A stretch of 48,888 nucleotides of DNA from Clostridiales bacterium (GTDB lineage Bacteria > Bacillota > Clostridia > Christensenellales > Borkfalkiaceae). A program made the position numbers and the translations under genes. The DNA is taken from NCBI GenBank assembly GCA_015069615.1, contig SVIF01000012.1, forward strand, positions 1-48,888, written 5' to 3'. The notes under the pieces were generated by a model. It searched no databases and was not told the origin of the DNA. It saw only the letters and a program-made list of their open reading frames with translations. Below are positions 24,031 through 32,951 of the stretch, in pieces; the first letter of the stretch is position 1, and each line of letters starts with the position of its first letter.

Positions 24031-26409
24031 ATGATTTCTAAAAAGGTATTACAGGCAATTGAATTTGATAAGGTACTAACCCGCGTTGCGGAATACGCTG
24101 TTTTGGATACTACCAAACTGGCGGTACTTGCGGACGTGCCCGAAGATACGTATGAATGCGCTTTAACTAAAATGCGCTATACGGTAGAAGCAGATCGTTT
24201 GCTGTTTACCCATGGCGTAGGGCAAGTAGAGTTTTTTGACGCGTTTTCAGATGAGTTTGACCGCTTGCGTTTGCATGCAACCCTTTCTATGAAAAGTTTG
24301 TTGCGGTTTGCAAGGTTGTTGCGTTCTTCCCGCGTAACAAGAACTTCGGTTCTTGGTGTGCAAGATGAAAATATTACTTTGATTAAAGATTTGGTTCTTG
24401 GACTGTATCAAGACGCGAATCTAGAAAAAGAAATTACTTCTAAAATTCTTTCGGAAGATACAATTGCGGATAACGCAAGTGAAAAGTTGTATCAAATTAG
24501 AAGTAAAATTAAACGACTCAACGTGGAAATTCGTGAAAAATTGCAATCCTTCTTGCATAAGGAAAACGCAAAATATTTGCAAGAATCCATTATTACGGTA
24601 CGTGGGGATCGGTACGTGATTCCCGTAAAGGCAGAACATAAATCCGCAATCAAGGGATTCGTGCACGATCATTCCGCAAGTGGTTCTACTTTCTTTATTG
24701 AGCCCGAAGTAGTTTTAGAATTGAATAACGAATTGAAAACGCAAACTCTATTAGAAGAAGCGGAAATTGACCGTATCTTAGCCGAATTATCAGATAGCGT
24801 AGGCGCGGTGCAGGTTCCTTTAATGCGCAATATTGAAATTCTAGAAACGCTGGATTTATATTACGCAAAGGCAACGTACGGTTATAAAACCAAAAGTAAC
24901 CCGCCCAAATTAAATAAAAACGGATGGGTGGAAATTAAAAAGGGTAGGCACCCCCTAATTGCCCCCGAAAAGGTAGTTCCTTTAAATATTGCTCTTGGTA
25001 AAGATTATAAGTTTTTACTTCTTACCGGGCCGAATACGGGCGGTAAAACGGTTTCTTTAAAACTTATCGGCTTGTTTTCGGTAATGGCGCTTTGCGGTTT
25101 GTTCGTGCCCGCGGCAGAAGCGAATCTTTCCTTTTTTGAAAGTGTTTTTTGCGACGTGGGGGACGAGCAAAGCATTGAACAAAGCCTTTCTACCTTCTCT
25201 TCGCATATGACGAATATCGTTTCCATCGTGAAACAGGTCAACGGGAAATCTTTAGTGTTAATTGATGAAATCGGCGCAGGTACGGACCCCGAAGAAGGCA
25301 GCGCCCTTGCTATGGCTATCTTAGAAGAGTTGCTAGATAAAGGGGCGTGCGGTATTATCACAACGCACTACCAAGCGTTAAAAGAATTTGCTTTCCGTGA
25401 TGAACGGATTGAAAATGCTTGCATGGAGTTTAATCCCTTTACTTTTGCGCCTGTATATAAGATAAACGTGGGGCTTCCCGGCAGTAGTAACGCCATTGAA
25501 ATTTCTAAACGTTTGGGGCTAAACAAAGCGGTTGCAGACCGCGCCACCGATCATCTTTCGGGTAGAAAAGTTGCCTTTGAACATATTTTAAGAAAAGCGG
25601 AAGAAAGCCGCAAGCTTGCGGAAAATGAACGTGAAAGTTTAGAAAAAACACGCCGCGAAGCAGAAAGGGAATTAGAAATATTAAAAACCGAACGTGCAAA
25701 TTTGCAAAAAGAACGTGAACGGCTATCTGTTTCTGCAAAGGCAGAACTTCGCCGAATGGTAGGTGAACGGCTATATGAAGCAGATGAAATGCTTGCGCAA
25801 ATCAAAGAAATTTTTGAAAGCAAGCAGTTGGACGGTGGGGACGTAATCAATGCAAGCACGTTGCGTAACCGACTGGAAAACCTAAAATTTCAGTCCGAAT
25901 CCGAAGCGGAAAACCGCCCCGAGTACACGCCTGCAACTTTTGAACAAATCAAAGTCGGTGCAAAAGTTTACGTCTTTTCTATGGGAACGGAGGGGGAAAT
26001 TTTGTCTTTTAACCACAAAAAGAAGGAACTTTTGGTTGGCGTAGGACAAATGAAACTTACTTTAAAAGCGAAAGACGTTGCCATTTTGCAAGTAAAAAAG
26101 CAAAAGGAAAAACCTAAGCGCATCCAACCCGTTTCACAGGCAAAGGACGTAGCCCCCGTGAAACAAGTGGCTACCGAAATTAATTTGCTGGGACTTCGTG
26201 TAGATGAAGCTTTACCCGAAGTAGACGCATTCTTAGACCAAGCCATGATGGGGGGACTTGAAGAAGTTCGCATAATTCACGGATTAGGCACGGGTAGATT
26301 AAAGGCTGGGATTACCCAGCATTTAAAAGGACATCCTTGCGTTAAAGAATTCCGCCCGGGAAGATACGGGGAAGGTTCGTACGGTGTAACCGTTGTAAAA
26401 CTAAGATAA
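24031..26409 (+). CDS. mutS2: MutS2 family ATPase/endonuclease
   Basis: A MutS-like ATPase lacking the mismatch-recognition domain. In Bacilli it rescues collided ribosomes (RqcU), and in other bacteria it suppresses recombination. The core domain leads to Walker A GPNTGGKT near residues 333-340, Walker B LIDEIGAGTDPEEGSALAMA near 410-429 and TTHYQALKEFA near 446. A long charged coiled coil runs about 510-575. The C-terminal Smr nuclease domain (LGLRVDEALPEVDAFLDQA, then IIHGLGTGRLKAGI) covers about 715-792. At 792 residues it is full length. The start has no strong ribosome site and lies 3 bases after the U32 stop. Confidence 0.95.
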   Translation: MISKKVLQAIEFDKVLTRVAEYAVLDTTKLAVLADVPEDTYECALTKMRYTVEADRLLFTHGVGQVEFFDAFSDEFDRLRLHATLSMKSLLRFARLLRSSRVTRTSVLGVQDENITLIKDLVLGLYQDANLEKEITSKILSEDTIADNASEKLYQIRSKIKRLNVEIREKLQSFLHKENAKYLQESIITVRGDRYVIPVKAEHKSAIKGFVHDHSASGSTFFIEPEVVLELNNELKTQTLLEEAEIDRILAELSDSVGAVQVPLMRNIEILETLDLYYAKATYGYKTKSNPPKLNKNGWVEIKKGRHPLIAPEKVVPLNIALGKDYKFLLLTGPNTGGKTVSLKLIGLFSVMALCGLFVPAAEANLSFFESVFCDVGDEQSIEQSLSTFSSHMTNIVSIVKQVNGKSLVLIDEIGAGTDPEEGSALAMAILEELLDKGACGIITTHYQALKEFAFRDERIENACMEFNPFTFAPVYKINVGLPGSSNAIEISKRLGLNKAVADRATDHLSGRKVAFEHILRKAEESRKLAENERESLEKTRREAERELEILKTERANLQKERERLSVSAKAELRRMVGERLYEADEMLAQIKEIFESKQLDGGDVINASTLRNRLENLKFQSESEAENRPEYTPATFEQIKVGAKVYVFSMGTEGEILSFNHKKKELLVGVGQMKLTLKAKDVAILQVKKQKEKPKRIQPVSQAKDVAPVKQVATEINLLGLRVDEALPEVDAFLDQAMMGGLEEVRIIHGLGTGRLKAGITQHLKGHPCVKEFRPGRYGEGSYGVTVVKLR

Positions 26410-26420
26410 CGGAGAAGATT

Positions 26421-26999
26421 ATGGATTTTTATTTTGAAGAAACAAGGGAGATGAAAAACCCTAAAAAGCGCGAAATGCTACGCATTTTTTTGGCGTTTAT
26501 TGCAGGCGGGTTTATGATTTTAGCATGGATGATGCTATATTTTTCCTTGTTCACACATACGCAAACTGATCTTTTAATTTTTATTGCCATCGGTTTAGGT
26601 TTTGGTATTGCCGCCGTAGTTATTTGGTTTAAACGCTATCACTTGGTTTATGATTACGATTATATTTTGGTAAACGGCGAAATGAAAATCGTAAAGGTAA
26701 TCAGTAAAAAATCCAGAAGATTAAAGCACGATATAAAATCTTTACAAATTGGCAAAATCGGTAGGTATGGTTCGGATGATTATAAAGCGCTAACTAAAAA
26801 TCCTAAGGTAAAAGTAAGCGTGGCTTCTCCAAATCCCGTAGAAACGTGGGAAGAAGGGTTTTATTTTGCCGTTCACGGTGCTTACGGAACGGAAATCGTA
26901 TGTTTGGAGTGTACGAAAGAATACGTGGCAATGCTATTAAAGACGGTAAACCGTTCCACACTGGAAAAGGGGCTTTCTTATCATGATTTACTTGGATAA
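26421..26999 (+). CDS. hypothetical small membrane protein
   Basis: I do not recognise this 192-residue protein with confidence. Two hydrophobic helices (about residues 21-45 and 50-70) are followed by a cytosolic domain of about 120 residues that starts YDYDYILVNGEMKIVKVISKK and contains a basic stretch (KKSRRLKHD). The second domain resembles a small PH-like or beta-rich domain after a membrane hairpin. CGGAGAAG provides the ribosome site. The last 17 bases overlap the start of the cysteine desulfurase gene in another frame, so it is co-transcribed with mutS2 and the desulfurase. Confidence 0.75.
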   Translation: MDFYFEETREMKNPKKREMLRIFLAFIAGGFMILAWMMLYFSLFTHTQTDLLIFIAIGLGFGIAAVVIWFKRYHLVYDYDYILVNGEMKIVKVISKKSRRLKHDIKSLQIGKIGRYGSDDYKALTKNPKVKVSVASPNPVETWEEGFYFAVHGAYGTEIVCLECTKEYVAMLLKTVNRSTLEKGLSYHDLLG

Positions 27000-28119
27000 C
27001 GCAGCGACAACGCGCCCTAGCGAAAGTGCGCTGAAAAAGGCAAATATTTACTTAACCGAAAAATATTTTAACCCTTCGGCAAAATATCGCCATGGGATTG
27101 GACTTACGGGGGAGTTACAGCAATCACGCGAAGCGCTTCTTCGTGCCGTGGGATTAAAAACAGGAACGGTTATTTTCACTTCTTGCGGAAGTGAAGCGGA
27201 TAATACCGCCGTTTTTTGCCATAGCGGTAAGGGAAAATGCGTTACTACCGAAGGGGAACATTCTGCAGTGATTGCTTCCTTCAAGGAATTATCTTCCCGT
27301 GGCGTGGAAACGGCGCTTTGCCCCATTGATAAGTGTGGGAAAGTGAACGTTGAAAAATTTCTTTCAATGATAGACGAGCGCACGGCTTTCGTTTCGGTAA
27401 TGCACGTAAATAACGAAACGGGCGCGGTAAACGATATTAACGCCATTGCTAAAAGGGTAAAAGAAATTGCCCCCAGATGTATTTTTCATAGCGACGGGGT
27501 ACAAGCCTTGGGTAAAATACCCGTTCGTCTTTCGCCTTTCGTAGATTTGTATTCGGTTTCCGCGCATAAGGTGGGCGGATTAAAAGGCGTGGGCGCGTTA
27601 ATTTCTCAAAAAGCAACCGCCGTACATCCCTTTATTTTTGGTGGCGGTCAGGAAGGCGGACTTAGAAGTGGCACGGAAAACGTGTTCGGTATTAAGAACT
27701 TTGAATACGCCCTAACCGAAAAATTGCAAAATTTACAAGGGGAATACAATCGCATTTCTGGGATAAATAAGCAAATGCGCGCGCGGTTAAGCGAAAGCGG
27801 GTTCACAGTGATTTCGGGTGAAGACGCATCACCGTACGTTTTAAGTGTATCCGCAGGTGCTGTTCGTGGAGAAGTGCTTTTACATATGTTGGAAGAGCAA
27901 GGCGTTCTGCTTGGTACAGGTTCTGCGTGTTCTTCAAAGGATCGCTTTTCGCGTGTTTTGCGCGCTTGCGGATATGGGGAAGACGTGCTTGACGGAGTAC
28001 TTCGCATCAGTTTTTCACAGGAAACAACGGCGGAAGAAGTGGAAAGGGCAACCGAACTTTTGATAATTGCAGCAGATAAATTAAGAAAAGTTATGAAGGT
28101 GAACGTATGCAAAAAATAA
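26983..28119 (+). CDS. cysteine desulfurase (IscS/NifS family)
   Basis: PLP enzyme that moves sulfur from cysteine to a carrier Cys. MIYLDNAATTRPSESAL is the family N-terminus. The cofactor His is in EGEHSAVIASF near 86, PLP Lys in SVSAHKVGGLKG near 190-201 and the persulfide Cys in GTGSACSSKDRFS near 312-324; the loop length fits group I. The length of 378 is normal. It overlaps its 3' neighbour thiI by 13 bases, so the natural role is sulfur supply to ThiI for 4-thiouridine in tRNA; a role in Fe-S assembly cannot be excluded. A scaffold (iscU/sufU) is not seen here. Confidence 0.93.
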   Translation: MIYLDNAATTRPSESALKKANIYLTEKYFNPSAKYRHGIGLTGELQQSREALLRAVGLKTGTVIFTSCGSEADNTAVFCHSGKGKCVTTEGEHSAVIASFKELSSRGVETALCPIDKCGKVNVEKFLSMIDERTAFVSVMHVNNETGAVNDINAIAKRVKEIAPRCIFHSDGVQALGKIPVRLSPFVDLYSVSAHKVGGLKGVGALISQKATAVHPFIFGGGQEGGLRSGTENVFGIKNFEYALTEKLQNLQGEYNRISGINKQMRARLSESGFTVISGEDASPYVLSVSAGAVRGEVLLHMLEEQGVLLGTGSACSSKDRFSRVLRACGYGEDVLDGVLRISFSQETTAEEVERATELLIIAADKLRKVMKVNVCKK

Positions 28120-29258
28120 TTCTAATTCGCTTTGGAGAAATCTTTTTAAAAGGAAAAAACCGCGGGTATTTTGAAAGATTACTACAAGAAAACATTCAAA
28201 AAACACTTGCGGAAATTCCGCATACCTTTCAAAAAATGCCATCGCGCTTTGTCCTTTCGGATTTTAGCGAATTTGATATGGACGTTATTATTGAAAAATT
28301 GAAGAAAGTTAGCGGCATTCACTCGTTTAGCGTTGCGGATATCGTAGAATCGGATATGGACCAAATTTTTCATGCCGCTTTAAGCCAAGCAAGGGAAACG
28401 GGTACGTTTAAGGTGGAAACTAACCGCGCGGATAAAACGTTCCCCTATATTTCCACTGAAATTTCTAGAAGAATCGGTGGAAGACTGCTTTCCGAACGCA
28501 AAGGGCTAAAAGTTGACGTACACGCGCCCGATTTCGTTTTGAATATTGACGTGCGCGAAAATGGAAAGACCTTCGTTTATACGGATGCCATCAAGGGCGT
28601 GGGCGGTATGCCCACGGGTTCTTCGGGTAGAGGAATGCTTTTACTTTCAGGTGGGATTGATAGCCCCGTTGCGGGGTATATGCTTGCAAAACGCGGAATG
28701 CGTTTAGATGCAATCCATTTCCATTCCTTCCCTTATACGGGGGAAGCGGCTAAGCAAAAGGTTTTGGATTTAAGTAAAATTGTTGCGGAATATTCGGGCG
28801 GTGTAAATTTATTTGTGGTTTCCTTTACCGAAATTCAGGAAGCAATTCACGAAAAATGCCCCGAAGAAATGATGATTACCATGATGCGCCGTTTCATGAT
28901 GCGCATTGCCGAACGTTTAGCGAAAGGCCGTGGGGATAGCGCGATTATTACGGGGGAAAATTTAGGGCAAGTGGCAAGCCAAACGGTGGAAAGCATTACG
29001 TCTTCTAACAGCGTGGTAACAATGCCCGTGTTCCGCCCCTTAATTGCATTTGATAAACTGGAAATTATTGAAGTAGCGCAAAAAATCGGCAGCTACGAAA
29101 CCTCTATTCTTCCTTATGAAGATTGTTGTACGGTGTTCTTGCCTAAGTATCCTTTAATCAAACCGCGTATGGATAAAGTTTTGGCTGCGGAAGCAAGGTT
29201 GGACGTGGAAGGTTTGATTAACAGCGCAATGGAAAAAATTGAAAGATACACCTTCTAA
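28107..29258 (+). CDS. thiI: tRNA 4-thiouridine synthase ThiI
   Basis: Adenylates U8 of tRNA and inserts sulfur; it also feeds thiamine synthesis in some bacteria. Start MQKIILIRFGEIFLKGKNRG is the family N-terminus. A THUMP domain spans roughly residues 60-165. The PP-loop ATPase has LLSGGIDSPVAGYMLAKRG near 179-197. Conserved ITGENLGQVASQT is near 280. The protein ends at 383, so it lacks the rhodanese domain of E. coli ThiI, as in Bacillus, where a dedicated desulfurase partner (NifZ) provides sulfur; the overlapping desulfurase gene fits that. A terminator follows. Confidence 0.95.
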   Translation: MQKIILIRFGEIFLKGKNRGYFERLLQENIQKTLAEIPHTFQKMPSRFVLSDFSEFDMDVIIEKLKKVSGIHSFSVADIVESDMDQIFHAALSQARETGTFKVETNRADKTFPYISTEISRRIGGRLLSERKGLKVDVHAPDFVLNIDVRENGKTFVYTDAIKGVGGMPTGSSGRGMLLLSGGIDSPVAGYMLAKRGMRLDAIHFHSFPYTGEAAKQKVLDLSKIVAEYSGGVNLFVVSFTEIQEAIHEKCPEEMMITMMRRFMMRIAERLAKGRGDSAIITGENLGQVASQTVESITSSNSVVTMPVFRPLIAFDKLEIIEVAQKIGSYETSILPYEDCCTVFLPKYPLIKPRMDKVLAAEARLDVEGLINSAMEKIERYTF

Positions 29259-29273
29259 ATGAAATTAAATTAT

Positions 29274-29306
29274 CGGCTCTCACAATCTAAGTGGGGGCCG
29301 TTTTTT
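29274..29306 (+). terminator. intrinsic terminator after thiI
   Basis: A 10-bp stem with two G-U pairs (29274-29283 with 29291-29300) and a 7-nt loop is followed by six T. It closes the run from mutS2 (or U32) to thiI. Confidence 0.88.
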
Positions 29307-29381
29307 ACGCTTATACCTTTGGTATAAAAGGGAAGGATAAAAGAAATTTTGTAATTTTCGTAAAAAAGTTATAAAAAGTAG

Positions 29382-29410
29382 TTGACAAGCAAAAACTTTT
29401 TGTGTACAAT
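29382..29410 (+). promoter_or_regulatory. sigmaA-type promoter of the heat-shock operon
   Basis: TTGACA (29382-29387) and TACAAT (29405-29410) have a 17-base spacer. The CIRCE operator begins 10 bases after the -10, covering the start of transcription. Confidence 0.9.
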
Positions 29411-29420
29411 AAAGCCAGAG

Positions 29421-29447
29421 TTAGCAGTCAGGCAAAAAGAGTGCTAA
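29421..29447 (+). promoter_or_regulatory. CIRCE operator (HrcA binding site)
   Basis: TTAGCAGTC, a 9-base spacer, then GAGTGCTAA: the CIRCE element with one mismatch in the left arm (consensus TTAGCACTC). It overlaps the predicted start of transcription of hrcA-grpE-dnaK-dnaJ, so HrcA should repress its own operon. Confidence 0.93.
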
Positions 29448-29469
29448 CAAACGGAAAGGGGAATTGCTA

Positions 29470-30489
29470 ATGGATGAAAAGGTAACTTTATCACCGCGTA
29501 AAAAACGCATTTTGCAAGTGTTGGTTGATGAGTACATCAGTACCGCCACCCCAGTTTCCAGCAAAAGCATTACGGAAAACTATTTAACGGACGTAAGTTC
29601 TGCAACCGTTAGAAACGAACTTTCTGCGTTGGAAGAAATGGGTTACGTAGAGCATTTGCATACCTCTAGCGGAAGGGTTCCTTCCCCCTTAGGGTATAAG
29701 TTGTACGTCAACGAATTAATGCAGAAAAAACATATGTCCCGCGCGCAGTTGGATTATTTACGCGAAGTTCTTGGCGAACATACGGATAATTTGGAGCAAG
29801 TCGTTAAACGTGCGGTAAAAGTTATCAGCGAAATGACCGATTATACGTCGGTTGCCATGACGAATTTGGATCCCGAAGATAAAATTGAAGCGGTAAAACT
29901 TCTTAAAATTAAGGAAGGCAGTGCTTTACTTTTAATCGTAACCGAAGAGCGTCTTTTGAAAGATAACATTATTTCTCTGCCCGCGGGTATTACGGATGAA
30001 TCGGTAGAAGCGGCAGGGAAAATGCTTAGCCGTATGTTAGAAGGTAAACGGCTAAATGAAACCGCGGGGCTAGACGAGCAAGTAACCGAAGAATTCGGCG
30101 CGTACCGCGAAGTGTTCGGTAGCGTTCTGGAAGCCATTAAAAAGTACTGTAAAAAAGAAAGCGAAGTGGTTTTGGAAGGGGAAGAAAAAATTCTTGCCCA
30201 ACCCGAGTACTTCGATGTAGAAAAGATGCGCAACTTCTTAACCGTTGTTGCGGATAAGGATAATTTGGCAAGAGTGCTTAAGGATTCGGACGGCGGTATT
30301 GAAGTTAGCCTGAAAATCGGCGCGGAAGCGGGAATATCCGAAGATTGTTCGGTGGTAACCGCCACGTATACCGCAGGCGGAATAAACCTTGGAACGTACG
30401 GTGTTATCGGCCCCATGCGTATGGATTATAAACGCGTTATTACCGTGCTTGAATCGGTTGGTAAAGTATTAGAAGAATTATTGAAATGA
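29470..30489 (+). CDS. hrcA: heat-inducible transcription repressor HrcA
   Basis: Represses chaperone genes by binding CIRCE. The N-terminal winged helix shows LSPRKKRILQVLVDEYISTATPVSSKSIT and VSSATVRNELSALEEMGYVEHLHTSSGRVPSPLGYK (residues ~6-80). The GAF-like middle domain and C-terminus (GTYGVIGPMRMDYKRVITVLE) are typical. I chose ATG 29470, 8 bases after GGAAAGGGG; the in-frame TTG at 29464 is too close to that site. About 339 residues, full length. Its operator lies 23 bases upstream. The stop region overlaps the start of the grpE ribosome site. Confidence 0.95.
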   Translation: MDEKVTLSPRKKRILQVLVDEYISTATPVSSKSITENYLTDVSSATVRNELSALEEMGYVEHLHTSSGRVPSPLGYKLYVNELMQKKHMSRAQLDYLREVLGEHTDNLEQVVKRAVKVISEMTDYTSVAMTNLDPEDKIEAVKLLKIKEGSALLLIVTEERLLKDNIISLPAGITDESVEAAGKMLSRMLEGKRLNETAGLDEQVTEEFGAYREVFGSVLEAIKKYCKKESEVVLEGEEKILAQPEYFDVEKMRNFLTVVADKDNLARVLKDSDGGIEVSLKIGAEAGISEDCSVVTATYTAGGINLGTYGVIGPMRMDYKRVITVLESVGKVLEELLK

Positions 30490-30500
30490 CGGAGAGAGCT

Positions 30501-31067
30501 ATGAGCGAAGAATTGAACGAACAAACCCCCGAAATTTCTCTTTCGGAAATGAGTAAGGAAGAATTAATTTCCTTAGTTGAATATTATAAAACGAAAGAAA
30601 TTGCGGAAGATGCGCAAGATATCCAAAAATTATACGAAGAAGCAGTAAAAACTTCGGAAGATTATAAAGATAAGTGGATGCGCTTAGCCGCTGAATTTGA
30701 TAACTACAAAAAACGTAACGCGCGAATTCGCTTAGAAAGTTTAGAAGAAGGTAAAAGTGAAATGGCAATCCGGTTGCTTCCCATTGGGGATAACTTGGAT
30801 AGAGCGCTAAAAATGCAAATAGATGAAAACACCCTTACGGGCTTAAAAATGTTAAAAAAAAGTTTTGACGATGCGTTGACTTCGGTAGGAATTGCCGAAA
30901 TTCCTGGCGCGGGCGAACCGTTTGATCCTACCGTTCACGAAGCGGTAATGCAAGTCCCTACCGAAAACGCGGAAGCGGAAGACACGGTAGCGGAAGTATA
31001 CACCAAAGGCTATAAACTTGGGGAAAAAGTAATTCGTTTTGCTCAAGTTTCGGTATATAAGGCGTAA
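30501..31067 (+). CDS. grpE: nucleotide exchange factor GrpE
   Basis: Releases ADP from DnaK. An acidic N-terminal tail and a long coiled coil (residues ~15-90, YKDKWMRLAAEFDNYKKRNAR) lead to the C-terminal beta domain with GEPFDPTVHEAVMQVPT and GYKLGEKVIRFAQVSVYK. At 188 residues it is normal. ATG 30501 lies 4 bases after GGAGAG; an in-frame ATG at 30486 lies before that site. It sits between hrcA and dnaK in the CIRCE-controlled operon. Confidence 0.94.
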   Translation: MSEELNEQTPEISLSEMSKEELISLVEYYKTKEIAEDAQDIQKLYEEAVKTSEDYKDKWMRLAAEFDNYKKRNARIRLESLEEGKSEMAIRLLPIGDNLDRALKMQIDENTLTGLKMLKKSFDDALTSVGIAEIPGAGEPFDPTVHEAVMQVPTENAEAEDTVAEVYTKGYKLGEKVIRFAQVSVYKA

Positions 31068-31105
31068 GCCAAACAAAATAATAAAAAATTTCAAGGAGAT
31101 ATATT

Positions 31106-32884
31106 ATGGGAAAAGTAATTGGTATTGACTTAGGTACTACGAACTCTTGCGTAGCGGTAATGGAAGGGGGCGAACCCGTTGTTATTGCTAACGCAGAAGG
31201 CAGCAGAACTACCCCTTCGGTAGTAGCGTTCCAAAAGGACGGAGAAAGACTGGTTGGTCAAGTTGCTAAACGCCAGGCGGTAGCAAATCCCGACCGTACC
31301 GTGATTTCTATTAAACGCCATATGGGTAGCGATTATAAATTTGGGGTTGAAGATAAAAAGTATTCCCCCCAAGAAATTTCCGCAATGATTTTAACCAAAT
31401 TAAAAACGGATGCGGAAGCATATCTTGGCGATAAGGTAACCGAAGCGGTTATCACGTGCCCCGCGTATTTCTCGGATAGCCAACGTCAAGCAACGAAAGA
31501 TGCAGGTAAAATTGCAGGATTAAACGTTTTGCGTATCATCAACGAACCCACCGCGGCAGCACTTGCTTACGGTTTGGATAAAGGGGAAGGTTCGCACAAA
31601 GTAATTATTTACGACCTTGGTGGCGGTACCTTTGACGTATCCATCTTGGAAATCGGTGGCGGCGTATTCGAAGTTCTTGCAACGAACGGTAACACCATGC
31701 TTGGTGGGGACGACTTTGATAAGAAAATTATGGAATACTTGGTTGCCGAATTCAAGAAGGCGGAAGGCATTGACCTATCTAAGGATAAAATGGCAATGCA
31801 ACGCTTAAAGGAAGCGGCTGAAAAGGCGAAGATTGAACTTTCTGGTATGTCTTCCACCCAAATTAACTTACCTTTCATTACGGCAGATGCAACAGGTCCT
31901 AAGCACTTGGACGTAACCTTAACCAAGCAAAAATTCGATACAATGACCGAAGATTTAGTCAATGCAACCCTTACGCCTTTGGCGCAAGCAATGAAGGATG
32001 CGGACCTATCCTACGGGGATATTGATAAGGTAATTTTGGTTGGTGGTTCTACACGTATTCCCGCCGTTGTGGAAGCGGTTAAAAAGGCAACGGGTAAAGA
32101 ACCCTTCAAGGGCATTAACCCTGACGAATGCGTTGCAATCGGTGCAGCAGTACAAGGTGGCGTACTCAGTGGGGAAGTGAAGGACGTGCTTTTGTTAGAC
32201 GTAACGCCCCTTTCTTTGAGTATTGAAACCTTAGGCGGCGTTTCCACCAAATTGATTGAAAGAAACACCACCATTCCCGTTAAGAAATCGCAAATTTTCT
32301 CTACCGCGGCGGATAACCAAACGCAAGTTGATATCCACGTATTGCAAGGGGAACGTCAATTTGCAAAAGATAACAAAACCCTTGGCAGATTCGCACTTGA
32401 CGGTATTGCGCCCGCACCCCGCGGAATTCCTCAAATTGAAGTTACCTTTGATATTGACGCAAACGGTATCGTTAAGGTAGAAGCAAAGGACGTAGCTTCG
32501 GGTAAAACCCAAAACATCACCATTACCGCATCTACCAACCTTTCGGATGAAGATATTGAAAAGGCGGTTAAGGAAGCGGAAATGTACGCGGAAGAAGATA
32601 AAAAGCGCAAAGATATCGTAGAAAATAGAAACAAATTAGACGGTATGATTTTCGCAATTGAAAAATCCATGGGTGAACTTGGCGATAAGCTGACTGAAGA
32701 GGATAAGGCGAAATTAGAAGAAGAACTTCGCGTTGCGAAAGAAGAACTTGCTTCTGAAGATGACGAAAGAATCGTAAAAGCAACCGAACGATTGGGAAAC
32801 GAATCGCAAGGAATTTTTGCTAAAGTTTACCAGCAAGCACAAGCGGAAGCGCAACAAGCAAATCCCGAAGACCAAGCAAACTAA
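31106..32884 (+). CDS. dnaK: chaperone protein DnaK (Hsp70)
   Basis: ATP-dependent folding chaperone. The nucleotide domain begins [27 protein letters not shown] and has [23 protein letters not shown] near residues 169-191 and [13 protein letters not shown] near 313. The linker [18 protein letters not shown] is near 362-379. The substrate domain and helical lid follow, and the C-terminal tail is rich in Gln/Ala. The 592-residue length, shorter than E. coli DnaK, reflects the absence of the quadrant insertion, a Gram-positive trait, and a short tail. AAGGAGAT precedes the ATG. A stem-loop separates it from dnaJ. Confidence 0.97.
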   Translation: MGKVIGIDLGTTNSCVAVMEGGEPVVIANAEGSRTTPSVVAFQKDGERLVGQVAKRQAVANPDRTVISIKRHMGSDYKFGVEDKKYSPQEISAMILTKLKTDAEAYLGDKVTEAVITCPAYFSDSQRQATKDAGKIAGLNVLRIINEPTAAALAYGLDKGEGSHKVIIYDLGGGTFDVSILEIGGGVFEVLATNGNTMLGGDDFDKKIMEYLVAEFKKAEGIDLSKDKMAMQRLKEAAEKAKIELSGMSSTQINLPFITADATGPKHLDVTLTKQKFDTMTEDLVNATLTPLAQAMKDADLSYGDIDKVILVGGSTRIPAVVEAVKKATGKEPFKGINPDECVAIGAAVQGGVLSGEVKDVLLLDVTPLSLSIETLGGVSTKLIERNTTIPVKKSQIFSTAADNQTQVDIHVLQGERQFAKDNKTLGRFALDGIAPAPRGIPQIEVTFDIDANGIVKVEAKDVASGKTQNITITASTNLSDEDIEKAVKEAEMYAEEDKKRKDIVENRNKLDGMIFAIEKSMGELGDKLTEEDKAKLEEELRVAKEELASEDDERIVKATERLGNESQGIFAKVYQQAQAEAQQANPEDQAN

Positions 32885-32895
32885 AATTAATTTTC

Positions 32896-32938
32896 GTGCG
32901 TGGAATGGCTTATTATTAGCCGTTCCATATGCACTTTT
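32896..32938 (+). promoter_or_regulatory. stem-loop between dnaK and dnaJ
   Basis: A 10-bp stem (32901-32910 with 32918-32927, one G-U) around a 7-nt loop is extended by GTGC (32896-32899) with GCAC (32931-32934), then TTTT. It may end a fraction of transcripts or mark an RNA processing site, lowering dnaJ relative to dnaK. Confidence 0.7.
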
Positions 32939-32951
32939 ACGGTAGGAGAGT

